A DNA stretch of 64,000 nt. It comes from Pyrus communis. Taxonomy: Eukaryota > Streptophyta > Magnoliopsida > Rosales > Rosaceae. The stretch is taken from assembly GCF_963583255.1 (NCBI RefSeq), contig NC_084815.1, forward strand, positions 12,757,724 through 12,821,723, written 5' to 3'. This document shows, in pieces, positions 23,581 to 34,676 of the stretch; within the stretch, counting starts at the first letter, position 1; the number at the start of each line of letters is the position of its first letter. Position numbers and translations under genes: made by a program. The notes beneath the pieces are model-generated. The model did no database searches and was not told the origin of the DNA. It saw nothing but the letters and a program-made list of their open reading frames with translations.

Positions 23581-24835
23581 ATTTGTTAGGACACTATTTC
23601 TTGAACTGTAACAAAATAACACATGTTATTTCTGGAACTACGCTAAATAAACTCACACTATTTATGAAATGAACCAAAATAACCCACAATGTGCCTGGAA
23701 TGTAAGAAAATAAACTCTATTTGTCGAATTATATCAAACTAACCAACAATATTTTTCTGAAAGTGAACCAAAGTCACTCACACTATTTTAGTAACGACTA
23801 CAAAAAAACTCACAGTATTTATGAAAGGGAGCAAAATATTTAGGGAAGTGTTATTGGCACTCTAAAAATCTCATTCTACACTCCTCAAAAGTGTATTTTT
23901 CTTTCCTAATATAGAAAGTTTGGAGTGTAGAATGAGATTTTTGAAGTGCTAATAACAATTCTCAATATTTAACCCACACTGTTTATGAAATATCCAACAC
24001 TATTTATAAGGAAAGGGAGCAAAACCAAACCAAAACAACCCACATTGTTTATGAAGGGGAGGAAAATCAACATTAGTCTGTGAACTACAACAAAATATCC
24101 CACACTTTTTATGATCATGAATTAACATAATGCCCACTATTTCTCGAGCTAGAACAAAAAACCAATAGTATTTATGGAATTACAGCATAATAACCCGTAT
24201 TATTTTGTGAACTTGATAAAAAACAACATCCTAATATTTATGATACATAACAAAATAAACATTGTTTCTGGATCTAGAACAATATAACCCACACTTATTA
24301 TGAAATATCCCACACTACTTATATGGAAAGGGAGTAAAACTGAACCAAAACAACCCACATTGTTTATAAAAGGGAGCTAACTCAACATTAGTCCATGAAC
24401 AATAACAAAATATTCCACGCTTTTAATGAACATGAATTAACATAAAGCACACTATTTCTCGATCTAGAACATAAAACCTATATTTCTAGAATTACAACAT
24501 GATAACCCGTACTATTTTGTGAAAAATAACACCTAATATTTTTAATAGCTAACAAAATAAAGACTGTTTCTAGATCTAGAACAATATAAACCACACTATT
24601 CATGAAATATCCCACACTATTTATATGGAAAGGGAGAAAAATCGAACAATATTTATGGAATAAAGCATAATAACTCGCACTATTTTGTGAAATTGATAAA
24701 AATAAAAAAATAAAAAAATAACCCCCAATGTTTATGAGATGCACCAAAATAAACACTTATCGATCTAGAACAATGTAACCGACATTAATTGTGGATTTGA
24801 ACCAAAAATAAAACACAATATTGCTTGAACGATCC
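23581..24835. repeat. Higher-order repeat array of the ~36-40-bp unit
   Basis: The basic unit is the same CACACTATTTATGAAA / TATTTCTGGAACTA alternation as at 20570. A larger period is superimposed: the marker GGAAAGGGAG recurs at 24010, 24325 and 24627 (about 315 and 302 bp apart), each followed by the same series of diverged subunits. A MITE interrupts the array at 23843-23963. Confidence 0.8.
23843..23963. mobile_element. 121-bp MITE with long inverted repeats
   Basis: The left arm contains GTTATTGGCACTC then AAAAATCTCATTCTACACTC, and the right arm is its near-perfect reverse complement, leaving a loop of about 30 bp. It is flanked by the 8-bp duplication AATATTTA (23835-23842, 23964-23971). 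Family unassigned; the duplication length suits a hAT or Mutator type. Confidence 0.85.
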
Positions 24836-25977
24836 CAAAGTTATAAATGAAACTTAAGAAAAGTAGGAAACATACAGAATTTCAGTTTCGAAAAAAAATT
24901 AGTTATCAAACTGTAGTAAAAAGAAAATTAATCGTTTTGTAGTGTTTTCCAAGGAAGAATTGAAAGGTTTATGGAATCACGAACATGCAATTACTGTATT
25001 TTCAAAGTGAGAATTTAACAAGGATGTGAGTTTAGTACCTGTTGTTCGTCTAGAATTTGTTATTTTTCTAAGATTTTGATTGCAGATTCTTCTGCCATTG
25101 TGCGTAGATTCTTGTTTGAAAATTTGAATCGAAGTTGAAATTGGATTTAGTTAGATTAGGTTTGGCGGAATGGATTTGTGGTTTTGGAATTCGAATTTTC
25201 TACTTGCTGCTTGTAGAAAATGGTTGGTGTTCTATCATTAATGGCGGTGGAGCGGCTAATTGAATTTTGTAATTGTCATTCTGGCTAACGGGCTTGGGTT
25301 AGCTTTGTTAGGGCAATTTTGGAATAACAATTTTTATGCGTGTTGGGCTTTTTATTGAACCCCGTGTTTTTAGGTTTTGTAGGGTCCAACATATTGATAA
25401 TGTGTCCTTATGATTAAAACTTAATCCCTTTTACTAAATAGAAGTTTTTGGTGGTTTTTTGTTAAATGAAAGTTAGTTTAAGCCTTTTTCATTAAAGCTC
25501 TCTTAGTAATTTGGAAGACTGACTCTTTGGCAGCAACTAAGAGATCGTTATCGCTAATGCAGGAGCAATAAGGTGCGGTGTAAATTTCTGTTTTTGACAT
25601 TCTGGTTTTGGGGTACGGAATAAACCGATAGGTATTTTTGGGTCCTTTGTTAGGCAGCGGCCGTATCAAATGAGCGTACAGAGTTGGAAAATCAAAGACT
25701 GAGATGAGATGTGTTGGAATATGCATGAAAATCCACAAACGCTTTATCATTTGTGATCATTCAGACTAAGTAACAACTTAGAAAGAAAAATCGCCATCAC
25801 ATTATATACAAGCACTGCATACATTTTTGTCACACTACCAAATAGATCGACATCATCGCATTACATTTGATACACACCTACTTATTGCATTAATTATAAT
25901 GCTCATGTAATAATAAACTTATTTAACAAACAAACTTATTCCAAATGACCTATTTGGCTTTCTAAATGAAAAGTGCA
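24836..25977. other. Non-coding, including possible first exon of the flanking transposon gene
   Basis: Minus strand near 25100 reads ATGGCAGAAGAATCTGC and ends at a GT donor-like site about 60 bp on, possibly an old leader exon of the transposon gene to the left; this is speculative. The minus frame 25750-25478 has no recognised similarity. 25800-25977 is probable 3' flank of the P450. Confidence 0.3.
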
Positions 25978-27876
25978 TTAGAATCCCACATGCCCATTGT
26001 AAGGTATAGGTATAACCTTCAAAGGGACAGATTTTCTCAGTGTTATTCCCATCCTTTCAGTCATATCAATGTTCTCTGGTTTAAGCCCGCTCGGCAAAAC
26101 CCAATCAAACGAGTGTAAGAGCGACCCTAGAGCCAAAGGGAGTACCCTAGAGACTAGTGGCACTGCAGGGCATATCCGACGACCAGAACCAAACGGTATG
26201 AACTCAAAATTGTGTCCTTTATAATCGATCATGTCGGGCTTCAAGAACCTCTCCGGCTTGTAAAGCAAAGGGTCTTCCCATGTCTTTGGGTCACGTCCAA
26301 TGGCCCAAGCATTCACTAGAATTTGAGTGTCTTTCGGAATGTGGTGCCCTAGCATTTTGCAGGACTCCATGGCCATGTGTGGAACTAAGAAAGGGAGAGG
26401 TGGGTGGAGTCTTAGGGTTTCTTTGATGACTGCTTTGAGGTATGGGAGATTTTCAATGTCTTTCTCTTGAAGCTTGTTGCCTGGAGATATGGTGCTTCTT
26501 AGCTCGGCTTGAGCTTTCTTTAGGGCTTTGGGGCTGGTTAGAAGCTCAGCCATTGCCCACTCTAAGGTGCTTGTAGTTGTGTCAGTTCCAGCAGTGAACA
26601 TCTCCTGAAATAATATCAAATTATTTTCACTGAAATTGAGCCTCAAAATAAGAGATTCAGAATTGGAATCATCCTTCCTCATTAATTAAAACAACTATTG
26701 TTAAGGCACATGAGCACATACCTGTGTAGGACAAATTATAGTGCCGAAACACCGTCACGCAATGTACATAACTAATTTATTTCATACACGTAACATGCAT
26801 GAACAACGTAATGTACTCTTATTTTATTTTTTTTATTAAAAAAAAAGATAACTAGTAACAAGCCATGGTTATCCACACCTTCCAAATTGCAATACACACA
26901 TAGAAAGGGACTTACAAAGACAATGACGTTGATGGTTCTTGGAGAAGTGAACCCAGAGGCCTCATCAACTCCATCACCACGGTACTCCAAAAGCACATCC
27001 AAAAAGTCCTTCGCTTTCTCTATGCCATCACATCCACCATTCTCCGTGCTCTCCATTCTTTCTTTGATAAACTCACCTGCAATTTCAAAGGCCTTTTCCA
27101 CGTGGAATTGGGTGTTTCTCCTAATGCCTTGCGGGTCAAGCCACCGCAAAATTGGAAAGAAATCTGCCATATTAGGTTTCCCAGCCAACTCCTTAACTTT
27201 ACCTGCATGGTAAAAAAACATAGCCCCTCTCTCCGACTTTGGGTCCAATAGATCTTTGGAAAAGATGAGGTTCCCGATCAGATTAAAGGCCATCAAGAAT
27301 ATGAACCTGCCCAGATCAATGCCATGAGTACTGGCACTAATTTCTGACGACGTCCTACTAGAGGCGTCCATTATGAATTGGAGCATTCCATCGATACACT
27401 TTTTACGAACACCGCGCATGGCATCGAGACGACTTGTCACGAAAAACTCTGTCGTGCACAAGCGCCTCAACATGCGCCAGTGCGGGCCATACTGGGCCGT
27501 GATCAGTGAACCCTCGTTGCCATAGTCGCCCTTCATTGCCTCGTAAATTTTTCGACCGGCTAGGGCCACATCGTGGTTCTTGAACATTTCACGGGCCACT
27601 TGGCTCGACGAGATCACCACAGTGCTCATGGATCCTAGCCAGAGTGTCATAATAGGGCCGTGGTTGCGAGCCAACACAGCATTACTCGTGGGGTGGACCC
27701 AGACCCAGTTGAAATATGTTGCCCACCACAGGCCACCGTCTCGGCCCAGGTGGAAGCTGTCCGGCAACATCCTCTGAACGCCACCGCCGGAGCTGGCTTA
27801 CCAATAATAATATTGCAGTTGTAACCCATATCAAAACCACCCATGTGGTTAAACCCACCACCTCGATGTGCTCCAT
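25978..27876 (-). CDS. CYP76A: CYP76A-like cytochrome P450, two exons, frameshift in exon 1
   Basis: Exon 1 is 27876-26916 and exon 2 is 26604-25978, with a GT-AG phase-0 intron; about 528 residues. The N terminus (MEHIEVVG) has a hydrophobic anchor, then the hinge LPPGPRRWPVVGNIFQLG. Further on are a WRMLRRLC C-helix, ADFFPILRWLDPQGIRRNTQ (typical of CYP76A), the I-helix AGTDTT at about 325-330, ExxR as KETLR at about 382-385, PERF, and the haem loop PFGSGRRIC with its Cys near 465. P450s of this type are ER-anchored monooxygenases; CYP76 members often oxidise monoterpenoids, but the substrate here is unknown. After GPPHE (27685) the frame hits TAA (27684-27682) and the protein continues one frame over. 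Exon 1 is 961 nt, so one base is extra or two are missing. Typed as CDS because all else is intact; it may be a young pseudogene or a base-call error. Confidence 0.9.
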
Positions 27877-28823
27877 CTTTTTGTTTATCTTTTTCAATTG
27901 TTTGTTGGTCAGTGGGAGAATTTATATTTCAATTTTTTTGTTTTCTTTTCTTTTCCTTGCACGTTATCCCAGTGAGACAGTGTTTCTGTTATGTAGTTTC
28001 TGCTTTGGTTACGTGACAAATCCAAGCAACCTACTAGCATATGAGAAAACTTGTCCTTTTTCATGAGAAGAATCTTAAATAATTTTCTATAAAACCTAAT
28101 GTAATTGGATAATATATAATACTGTACGTATCTTGAAGTAATATCTCCATTTCACTGAACAAGTTGTTCAAAATTCATCCAATTAAAGCTAAACCGGTTA
28201 ATCATATAAGCATTTTACTGCGAGCACCAACAAATTTCTTCATTAGAATATTACATTTGTTAGATTTTTGTTGTAACCTAATATCTTTTGGCAGAAACTA
28301 CACAGCTAATTAAGAAGTTGATTAACATCAGAATAATGAACAAGAAAGATGCATGTGTGTTCTTGTACTTAGTGGCAAAGTCAAGACTTGTCGGGTGGAG
28401 GGCGTAAGTTTGTGAGTCTTGGAGCTTTACATTTTGAATTTTTGGGTGCGAAATGCCTCTATTGGACTAAGTGGAATCCTACATAGACATTTGAGCTCAC
28501 TTCATATTTGGTCTCCTTTCTTGCCATAATCTTATAGTATTTGTCACCACAAACGTATGAGTGCAAGCAAAACATAATTTAGAGTTAAAACAAAAAATTT
28601 ATGAAAAAAAATGTTAAGGAGATCAACTCGCTCAAAAAGCTAGAGAGTCCTAACGACTCACTTGGCACTTGTGTTCCTTCATTCTTAATTAACATTGTAG
28701 TTTTGGGCCCACAAAAACTATAAAATATATTAACTAATTTTATGTCTCTCCCTCCCTCCCTCATCCTCTCCACTACCAAAAGTTGAAAGAACCCAGAAGC
28801 CAAAGAAAGAACCTTTAAACCAT
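27877..28823. other. Upstream flank of the P450
   Basis: AT-rich upstream DNA with respect to the minus-strand P450. No second gene is seen and no firm promoter element was identified. Confidence 0.4.
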
Positions 28824-29032
28824 GAGAAAATTTTAGGAATGGTCCCTCAAGTAAAATTTCATGACCAGTGGTCCCTTAACTCATCAAAACGTGTAGCCAT
28901 AGTCTTTTTCGTTAACTCTATCTCCATCGAAATGAGTTATGTTGAGGGAGGGACCAATGGTCATGGATTTTTAGTTGAGAGACCATAACTTCAATTGGGT
29001 TAAAGTTGAGGGATTATTGCTACAATTTCCTC
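28824..29032. mobile_element. MITE-like inverted-repeat element (~209 bp)
   Basis: The left arm reads AGGAATGGTCCCTCAAGTAA and later TCATGACCAGTGGTCCCT. The reverse complement of the right arm reads AGCAATAATCCCTCAACTTT and later CCATGACCATTGGTCCCT. Imperfect arms of about 80-90 bp fit a foldback or Mutator-type MITE. The target duplication was not resolved. Confidence 0.55.
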
Positions 29033-30207
29033 TTAAACTACCATTCATAGCCTCACTTCTTACCTAGATGCTTTATCTATCTTGACCATCTCATTTTAAT
29101 TTTTTTTTTGTTAGAAATTCTACAATAAAAAGGGATTTTAACTGTTAAACTATAAAATGAGAGTCACATCTAGAGCAACAAGACCAGAGGAGAGGGGCAG
29201 AAACCTAAGTTGTAGGAACGATCTCCGCGAGCAGAGGGCAGTCACCCTTCCTTGCCCCTCTGTGGCTTCGCCAGTGCATGTACTTCTATAGAATGGTATT
29301 GGCTATGCATGTTTATATATACATATAGATTATGCGTACACATTGATTTTCAATTACAAAGTACCATTATGATCTTTTAACAAACGATATTAGGGACGGA
29401 ATAATCAAACACAAGAACTCGGATATAATGATACATAATTTTCACACTTGAACTTAAAACTCTTTATGCAAATCATTATGAATTTATGATTGTATCACAA
29501 CACATCAATGTCAATAGAAATTAAAATGATAGATTTCTTTGTTAATACAAGCGATATTATTTACATAATCTAAACTATATATTAATGAAACTCTTTTTGT
29601 CAACCAAAAGAAGGTGAAAAGATTTTTTTGTCTTCTACCATAACAAAAAAGTTAAGGACAATAACGTAATTTTACAAAATAAAATTTTGTTGTATTTTGT
29701 TTAAACCTCACCTACTTGTGATTGTATCCTGTCTAATTTTAAAAAATAAAAAATAAACGTCTGCCCCTCTCTCCCCACTCCCACTTCTCTCTCACTCTAT
29801 TTATTTTTTTTAGCCAACTCCCACCTATTAGTGTAAATATCGTTTGCTCAAAAAAAAATGTAAAATATTTCACACATGCTTTGCGTGTGGACATGTACTA
29901 GTGTGCACTAAGGAAAGGAAAAGGGTTTAAACTTGTGACACCATGGGTAACTTTAACCACTTAGACAATTCACACATAAAAAAAATTCAACGTTAATAAA
30001 GATTGTTGTCATTGAATACTGATTATATGGTAATTGTGTTACGTAACTAGCATAAGTCAAACAAATTGCGAGTGGGGTTTGGGACCACTGGACAATTAAT
30101 GTACTATGCTATATACAATAAAGCCTTTTCATTTTGCCAATATTGAAAAAGTGCGTCGTCTTAGTTTGTAAATAAAAATAACTATTTGATTTAAGATTTT
30201 TTTTTTT
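29033..30207. other. Non-coding, AT-rich
   Basis: No gene seen. A stretch at 29200-29280 (containing CCCCTCTGTGGCTTCGCCAGTG) resembles CCTCTGTAGCTTCGCCAGTG inside the TIR element at 970-990, suggesting a shared repeat family. At 29795-29860 there is a trace of a SINE 3' end. Confidence 0.4.
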
Positions 30208-30376
30208 TGTCACTTAATATTACGATCTAGTAGTATTTATCTTTATTTATAAGCGAGGGATCTTAAGTTTGATTATTACCAAAGACAAATTTGAATCACA
30301 TTCATGCTAACACATTATGATGCTAAATTCACTATTTTTCCTAAGTGCATATAATATCATTTGTCAAAAAAATATT
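30208..30376 (+). mobile_element. Degenerate tRNA-derived SINE
   Basis: Shares the order CTAGTAGTATTT, AAGCGAGGGATCTTAAGTTT, ACAAATTTGAATCACATTC and an A-rich end with the better preserved copy at 30908-31079. Badly decayed. Confidence 0.5.
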
Positions 30377-30907
30377 GCATTCTTTTGCTTAGTATAAATG
30401 AGTTGATCTTATGCTTATGTCCCTCTTCTTTTGCTTTGCCAATATTTTTTTTTCTTTTAGATATGAATTTGACAAAGCCATGAAGGAAACAGCCTTCACA
30501 GCTCAGCTGGTCCCCTCCCTTAATTCACCTAATCTTTTCTTTTTTGCTAAACTTAATTCACCTAACCTTGGCGTGTGTAATGAACCTTTTGTTTTTTCCA
30601 TTAATCTTCAACCATATGCTTACTTCATTTCTTATGTATCATATTACATAGTCCAGCATAGAGAATAGCTTTATTGGATTATTGGGTTAAATTATTAGTT
30701 GTTAAGAAAAAAGGAGAAACAGAGAGGATTAAACCCACACCAGGGTGCATTATTTTACACTAATTGTTCCCCATAAATCCAGTTCAGTACATTTTTTTTA
30801 TAAAAATATTTCAGTACTTTGTCCTTAAATATTACGGATGTCTTAATCATACTTAAGTCACGGATGATGATAATATTTTTCCTTTCATAAAAGTCTCCAT
30901 AACACTG

Positions 30908-31079
30908 TCACTTAGTACTATAGTCTAGTAGTATTTCTCTTCACATGTAAGTAAGAGGTCTTAGGTTCGTTCTCGCCAAGACAAATTTAAACCGCATTAT
31001 TGCTAGCTCATTGTGAGACTAAGTCCATCACCTTTTAGTGTAACGAAAATTGTTTGTTCAAAAAAAAAAAAAAAAAAAA
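30908..31079 (+). mobile_element. tRNA-derived SINE with poly(A) tail
   Basis: Begins CACTTAGTACTATAGTCTAG and contains AAGAGGTCTTAGGTTCGTTC, a good match to a pol III B box (GGTTCGANNCC). It continues with a tRNA-unrelated body and ends in an A run of about 20 (31060-31079). This is the usual layout of a plant SINE. The same family appears at 30208 and, inverted, at 31319-32137. Confidence 0.65.
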
Positions 31080-31099
31080 GCACTATTAGAAAAACTATA

Positions 31100-31245
31100 A
31101 TCATCCTTACTTTCACATCCACACGATACACGTGTGAGGGGAAAACATGAATTTTAGGCTTTATCTATATTACTATGTCATCATCCTTACTTTCACATCT
31201 ACACGATACACGCCTGAGAGGAAAACATGACTTTGAGGTTTATGA
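31100..31245. repeat. Two-copy tandem repeat, ~80-bp unit
   Basis: The phrase ATCATCCTTACTTTCACATC plus CACACGATACACG and GAAAACATGA occurs at 31100 and again at 31180 with few differences. Confidence 0.8.
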
Positions 31246-31365
31246 TAAAGTATAGAATAAGAAGTGTATTAATATATATTTATCTTTCCCTACCTGCTCA
31301 CGCACAAGCCTTAATTAGATTTTTTTTTTTTTAATAAACGATATTATCTATACTAAAATGGTGAG

Positions 31366-32003
31366 TGTCACATCCCCGCCCGGGACGGATCACTTCCCGG
31401 GCCCGCTCTACCACCGTAGCACAATATTGTCCGCTTTGGGCTTACCATTCCCTCACGGTTTTGTTTTTGGGAACTCACGAGCAACTTCCTAGTGGGTCAC
31501 CCATCATGGGATTACTCTAGCCCCCTTCTCGCTTAACTTCGAAGTTCCTACAGAACCCGAAGCCAGTAAGCTCCCAAAAGGCATCGTGCTAGGTAGAGAT
31601 AGGAATATACATATAAGGATCACTCCCCTGGGCGATGTGGGATGTCACAATCCACCCCCCTTAGGGGCCCGACATCCTCGTCGGCACACCACGGCCAGGG
31701 TTAGGCTCTGATACCAAATTGTCACATCCCGACCCGGGACGGATCACTTCCCGGGCCCGCTCCACCACCGTAGCACAATATTGTCCGCTTTAGGCTTACC
31801 ATTCCCTCACGGTTTTGTTTTTGGGAACTCACGAGCAACTTCCTAGTGGGTCACCTATCATGGGATTGCTTTAGCCCCCTTCTCGCTTAACTTCGGAGTT
31901 CCTGCGGAACCCGAAGCCAGTGAGCTCCCAAAAGGCCTTGTGCTAGGTAGAGATGGGAATATACAAATAAGGATCACTCCCTTGGGCGATGTGGGATGTC
32001 ACA
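31366..32003 (-). mobile_element. Complete Cassandra TRIM retrotransposon
   Basis: Two direct 284-bp LTRs (31366-31649 and 31720-32003) start TGTCACATCCC and end GGGATGTCACA on the plus strand, flanked by the 5-bp duplication GTGAG (31361-31365, 32004-32008). The 70-bp interior has, on the minus strand, TGGTATCAGAGCC (31716-31704), the usual initiator-Met tRNA primer site, three bases from the LTR, and a purine-rich tract beside the other LTR (31662-31650). Each LTR carries a 5S rRNA-like stretch in sense on the minus strand. There is no coding capacity, as in all TRIMs. By eye the LTRs differ at about 16 of 284 positions, so the insertion is not recent. Confidence 0.95.
31370..31560 (-). other. 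5S rRNA-like domain within Cassandra LTR
   Basis: The minus strand contains GAACTTCGAAGTTAAGCGAG, then ATCCCATGATGGGTGACCCA and AGGAAGTTGCTCGTGA. This follows the 3' half of plant 5S rRNA (AACTCCGCAGTTAAGCG ... GATGGGTGACC.CCTGGGAA). In 5S genes this part includes the internal promoter boxes. It is LTR sequence, not a ribosomal gene; the LTR at 31720-32003 holds an equivalent stretch. Confidence 0.8.
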
Positions 32004-32209
32004 GTGAGGGACTGGGTTAAGCCTCAAAATAGACTAGTAATAATGTGGTTCAAATTAGCCTTTGGTGAAAATCGAACCTAAGATCTCTCACTTACAAGTG
32101 AAGAGAAATATCAGTAGATCATAAGACTAAGTGGCATCATATTTTAGATCTCGAATAGGACAGAAGGCGTCTCCATTGCGCAATAATTTCAAGTGTGGAT
32201 TTTTACCGA

Positions 32210-32340
32210 ATTGTTTAGAAATATGACTCTTTAGAGCTGATGTGGCAATGTCTAACTTTTATTGAATTGTTTGGAAATATGACTCTTTAGAGCTGATGTG
32301 GCAATGTCAAAATAAATTTAAAAGCTGATGTGGTAATGTC
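32210..32340. repeat. Short tandem repeat, ~57-bp unit
   Basis: The segments ATATGACTCTTTAGAGCTGA and TGTGGCAATGTC occur twice about 57 bp apart, followed by a partial third copy (AGCTGATGTGGTAATGTC). Confidence 0.8.
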
Positions 32341-32626
32341 AAATTTTCTTTTACTTCAACCCATATGTTTTTTCTTATTCAATTAATATTTGTAGAACCC
32401 TCTCTTCAAAATAAAAACTAATTTTAATGATTTATGATTGGTGCATTATTAGGACCCACACAACGAAAAACTGAAAAAATAATTAGACATCAGATTTTCT
32501 CATATGTTAAAATTGGCAGCACACAATAGATATGTCAATCCACATAAGATTGGCATATCGGTTTGAGATGGTCTTAGAGGCTTTATCCAAAGGAGGACTG
32601 GTTGTGGGGCTTGTTGGACCTAAATT

Positions 32627-33161
32627 TGTACACCGAAATGTGTGGATGAAGTGCTTGAACTAAACTGCCTGTAAAACAGTAAACAATCATGAGCAAGCCT
32701 AGGATCGCGGGAAGGGGTGTGTGTCGGCCAAAGGCTCTCCGATGGTCAAGTTAGAGAATTAGACTCAAGCAGTGGATAAAAGAATTCAAGTGTTTAAATT
32801 GTGTTAACAAAGATGAACCCTAGACGGGTGTACTTTTACAGTGGGGCGATAGACCTTTTTAGGATAGAATCTTCGTTTTAAGCTGAGAGAATCCTAGATT
32901 GTAGGAATTCTAAGACTTGAAGGATATGTCTATATCTAGGTCAAATTACATGTCTTGCGAACAAGTATGGTCATTCAACAGAGTCGGTAGGACTCCATCT
33001 ATTACCTCAGAATAGGATGATGGTGGCACCGGTACTTCGTCTGATCCCGCTCCACCCAGAGCTGGTGAGTCCATGAATAGACTTCTAAGGTAGTAGTACT
33101 CGGATCAACCTTACTCCGGCCCTAGAAAATCATTATCCCATAATTACTCCCTAACTATGCA
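32627..33161 (-). repeat. Left (3') LTR of the gypsy element
   Basis: Aligns in the same order with 36745-37320. The outer edge is set by TGTACACCG and the inner edge by ...CTATGCA; both are tentative. Confidence 0.6.
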
Positions 33162-34676
33162 CCTGAGAGGCAACTCGGTCCCCTTGAGGATGGATAGTTA
33201 TCCAAAGGCAATTCATTTCGGAGTAAGCTGGAATACGTACCTTTTAGTCTTCTATCTCCGTGTGTTGATCCAATTCTTGGCATTAACATAGGACAGTTGA
33301 GTCGCTTCGATTTATGTCATGCAACCTCTAACATCATGCGAAATCAACCGTAATTGATGACAGATGCCTCCATTTCATGTGCATGCTTCACAAAAATTAA
33401 TCGTACGTTTCTTCAAGTGGCTTTGAATTTTGTACGCGTCAATATCAAGATAGAAAATTTTTCACTTTCAATGGCAAGATCCTCTAGTGACTTGTCTTTA
33501 AATAGTTGTTCCCATTTTGAGTTTCTATAGCCATTGTCACTTTCACAACATGGAACCTCTGCGTTCCAACAAAAGCTTTCTTTCCACACCTAGTTTCGTC
33601 TATGATCTTTTGATGTTTGGAATCCTTAAACCAAAAATATCTTTTTTTTTTCCTCAACAATCTCTACCAATTAAAGCTAAGTAATTCTCAATTTAGCCAT
33701 ATTTCCATGCTAATATCCCTCAATTTTTGTGATTTGTTCCATAACATTCATCCCCTTACAACACCTTCACGCAATCCTTGCATATGGGTGGAATCTCAGC
33801 AAAGTGTTAAGATTATTTAGAGGGTTATTTGTCATCGCTTTCTTCCTCATCCTATGCTTGTGGACAACGGAAGTGACGAATCTCCATTAAGATATTCGAC
33901 ATCGATGTAGTATCTTGCTCCGAACATAGCAAGATGGGCATTGTACGCAATCACTCGTATAATAATATCTCTATCAACACCAAGGATTCTTGCCAAGTAG
34001 CTTTCAAAATTTTCCTTATGTCAGGGGTGATGGCTTATCTCCCCCAAACTATTGTACCTATCTGACACCTTTTACTGGGACTTTGATAATAAACATGTGC
34101 TTGTGTGAACTTATTACTTTGTCTTGCGTCTATTTTCCTAATTCCGATGAATCCTTCCAAATTAAACGAGCTTGTAGAAATAAAATAAGCAACATAGCAG
34201 GATACGAGTAAGTTTCTTGGCCTGAGACAGAGCTCAAAAGCCTCCTTGGTAACGTTGATTCAGAGAAACATTACCTCCCAAACTTAGCATCCATAAAGTA
34301 TTCTCATCACAATATCTAGTACACCACCTTACTCTAGTACGAGGAATTCAACATTAAACCGATGAAGAATCTTTCACTCCGTGCTTATCTATGCATATAT
34401 CGAACTTAAGAATTACAAACCATATCTAGAACAACCTGCAAGAAACAAATGAATAACAACTTTTTACCTTGCCCCAGTTTTAGATCAAGGATTTCAATAC
34501 TTGCATTTTTGCCCATCCGAGTCTTCTCGAATCAGAGTTGCACTCAACGTGTAGTTCAATACTTCTAGGTACAGATATAGATCTTCTCCGTCGATTGGCT
34601 TGGATAGCAACGGGGGTTTAGAGATGTATTCTTTGAGCTTCGCATTTGTCAGTTCAGAGCAAGCCTTTACTTTTCT

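Larger units (their letters stand above)
31319..32137 (-). mobile_element. tRNA-derived SINE (minus strand), split by a Cassandra element
   Basis: The poly(A) tail appears as a T run at 31321-31332. The body continues at 31333-31365, is interrupted by Cassandra (31366-32003), and resumes at 32009 with reversed GAGGCTTAACCCAGTCCC, GGTTCGATTTTCACC (B box) and CACTTGTAAGTGAGAGATC. Joining the two sides at the GTGAG duplication restores a continuous SINE. Confidence 0.6.

Noticed and set aside
30411..30668. 85-residue plus-strand frame
   Set aside because: AT-rich, Phe/Tyr-rich composition without recognisable motifs; likely chance.
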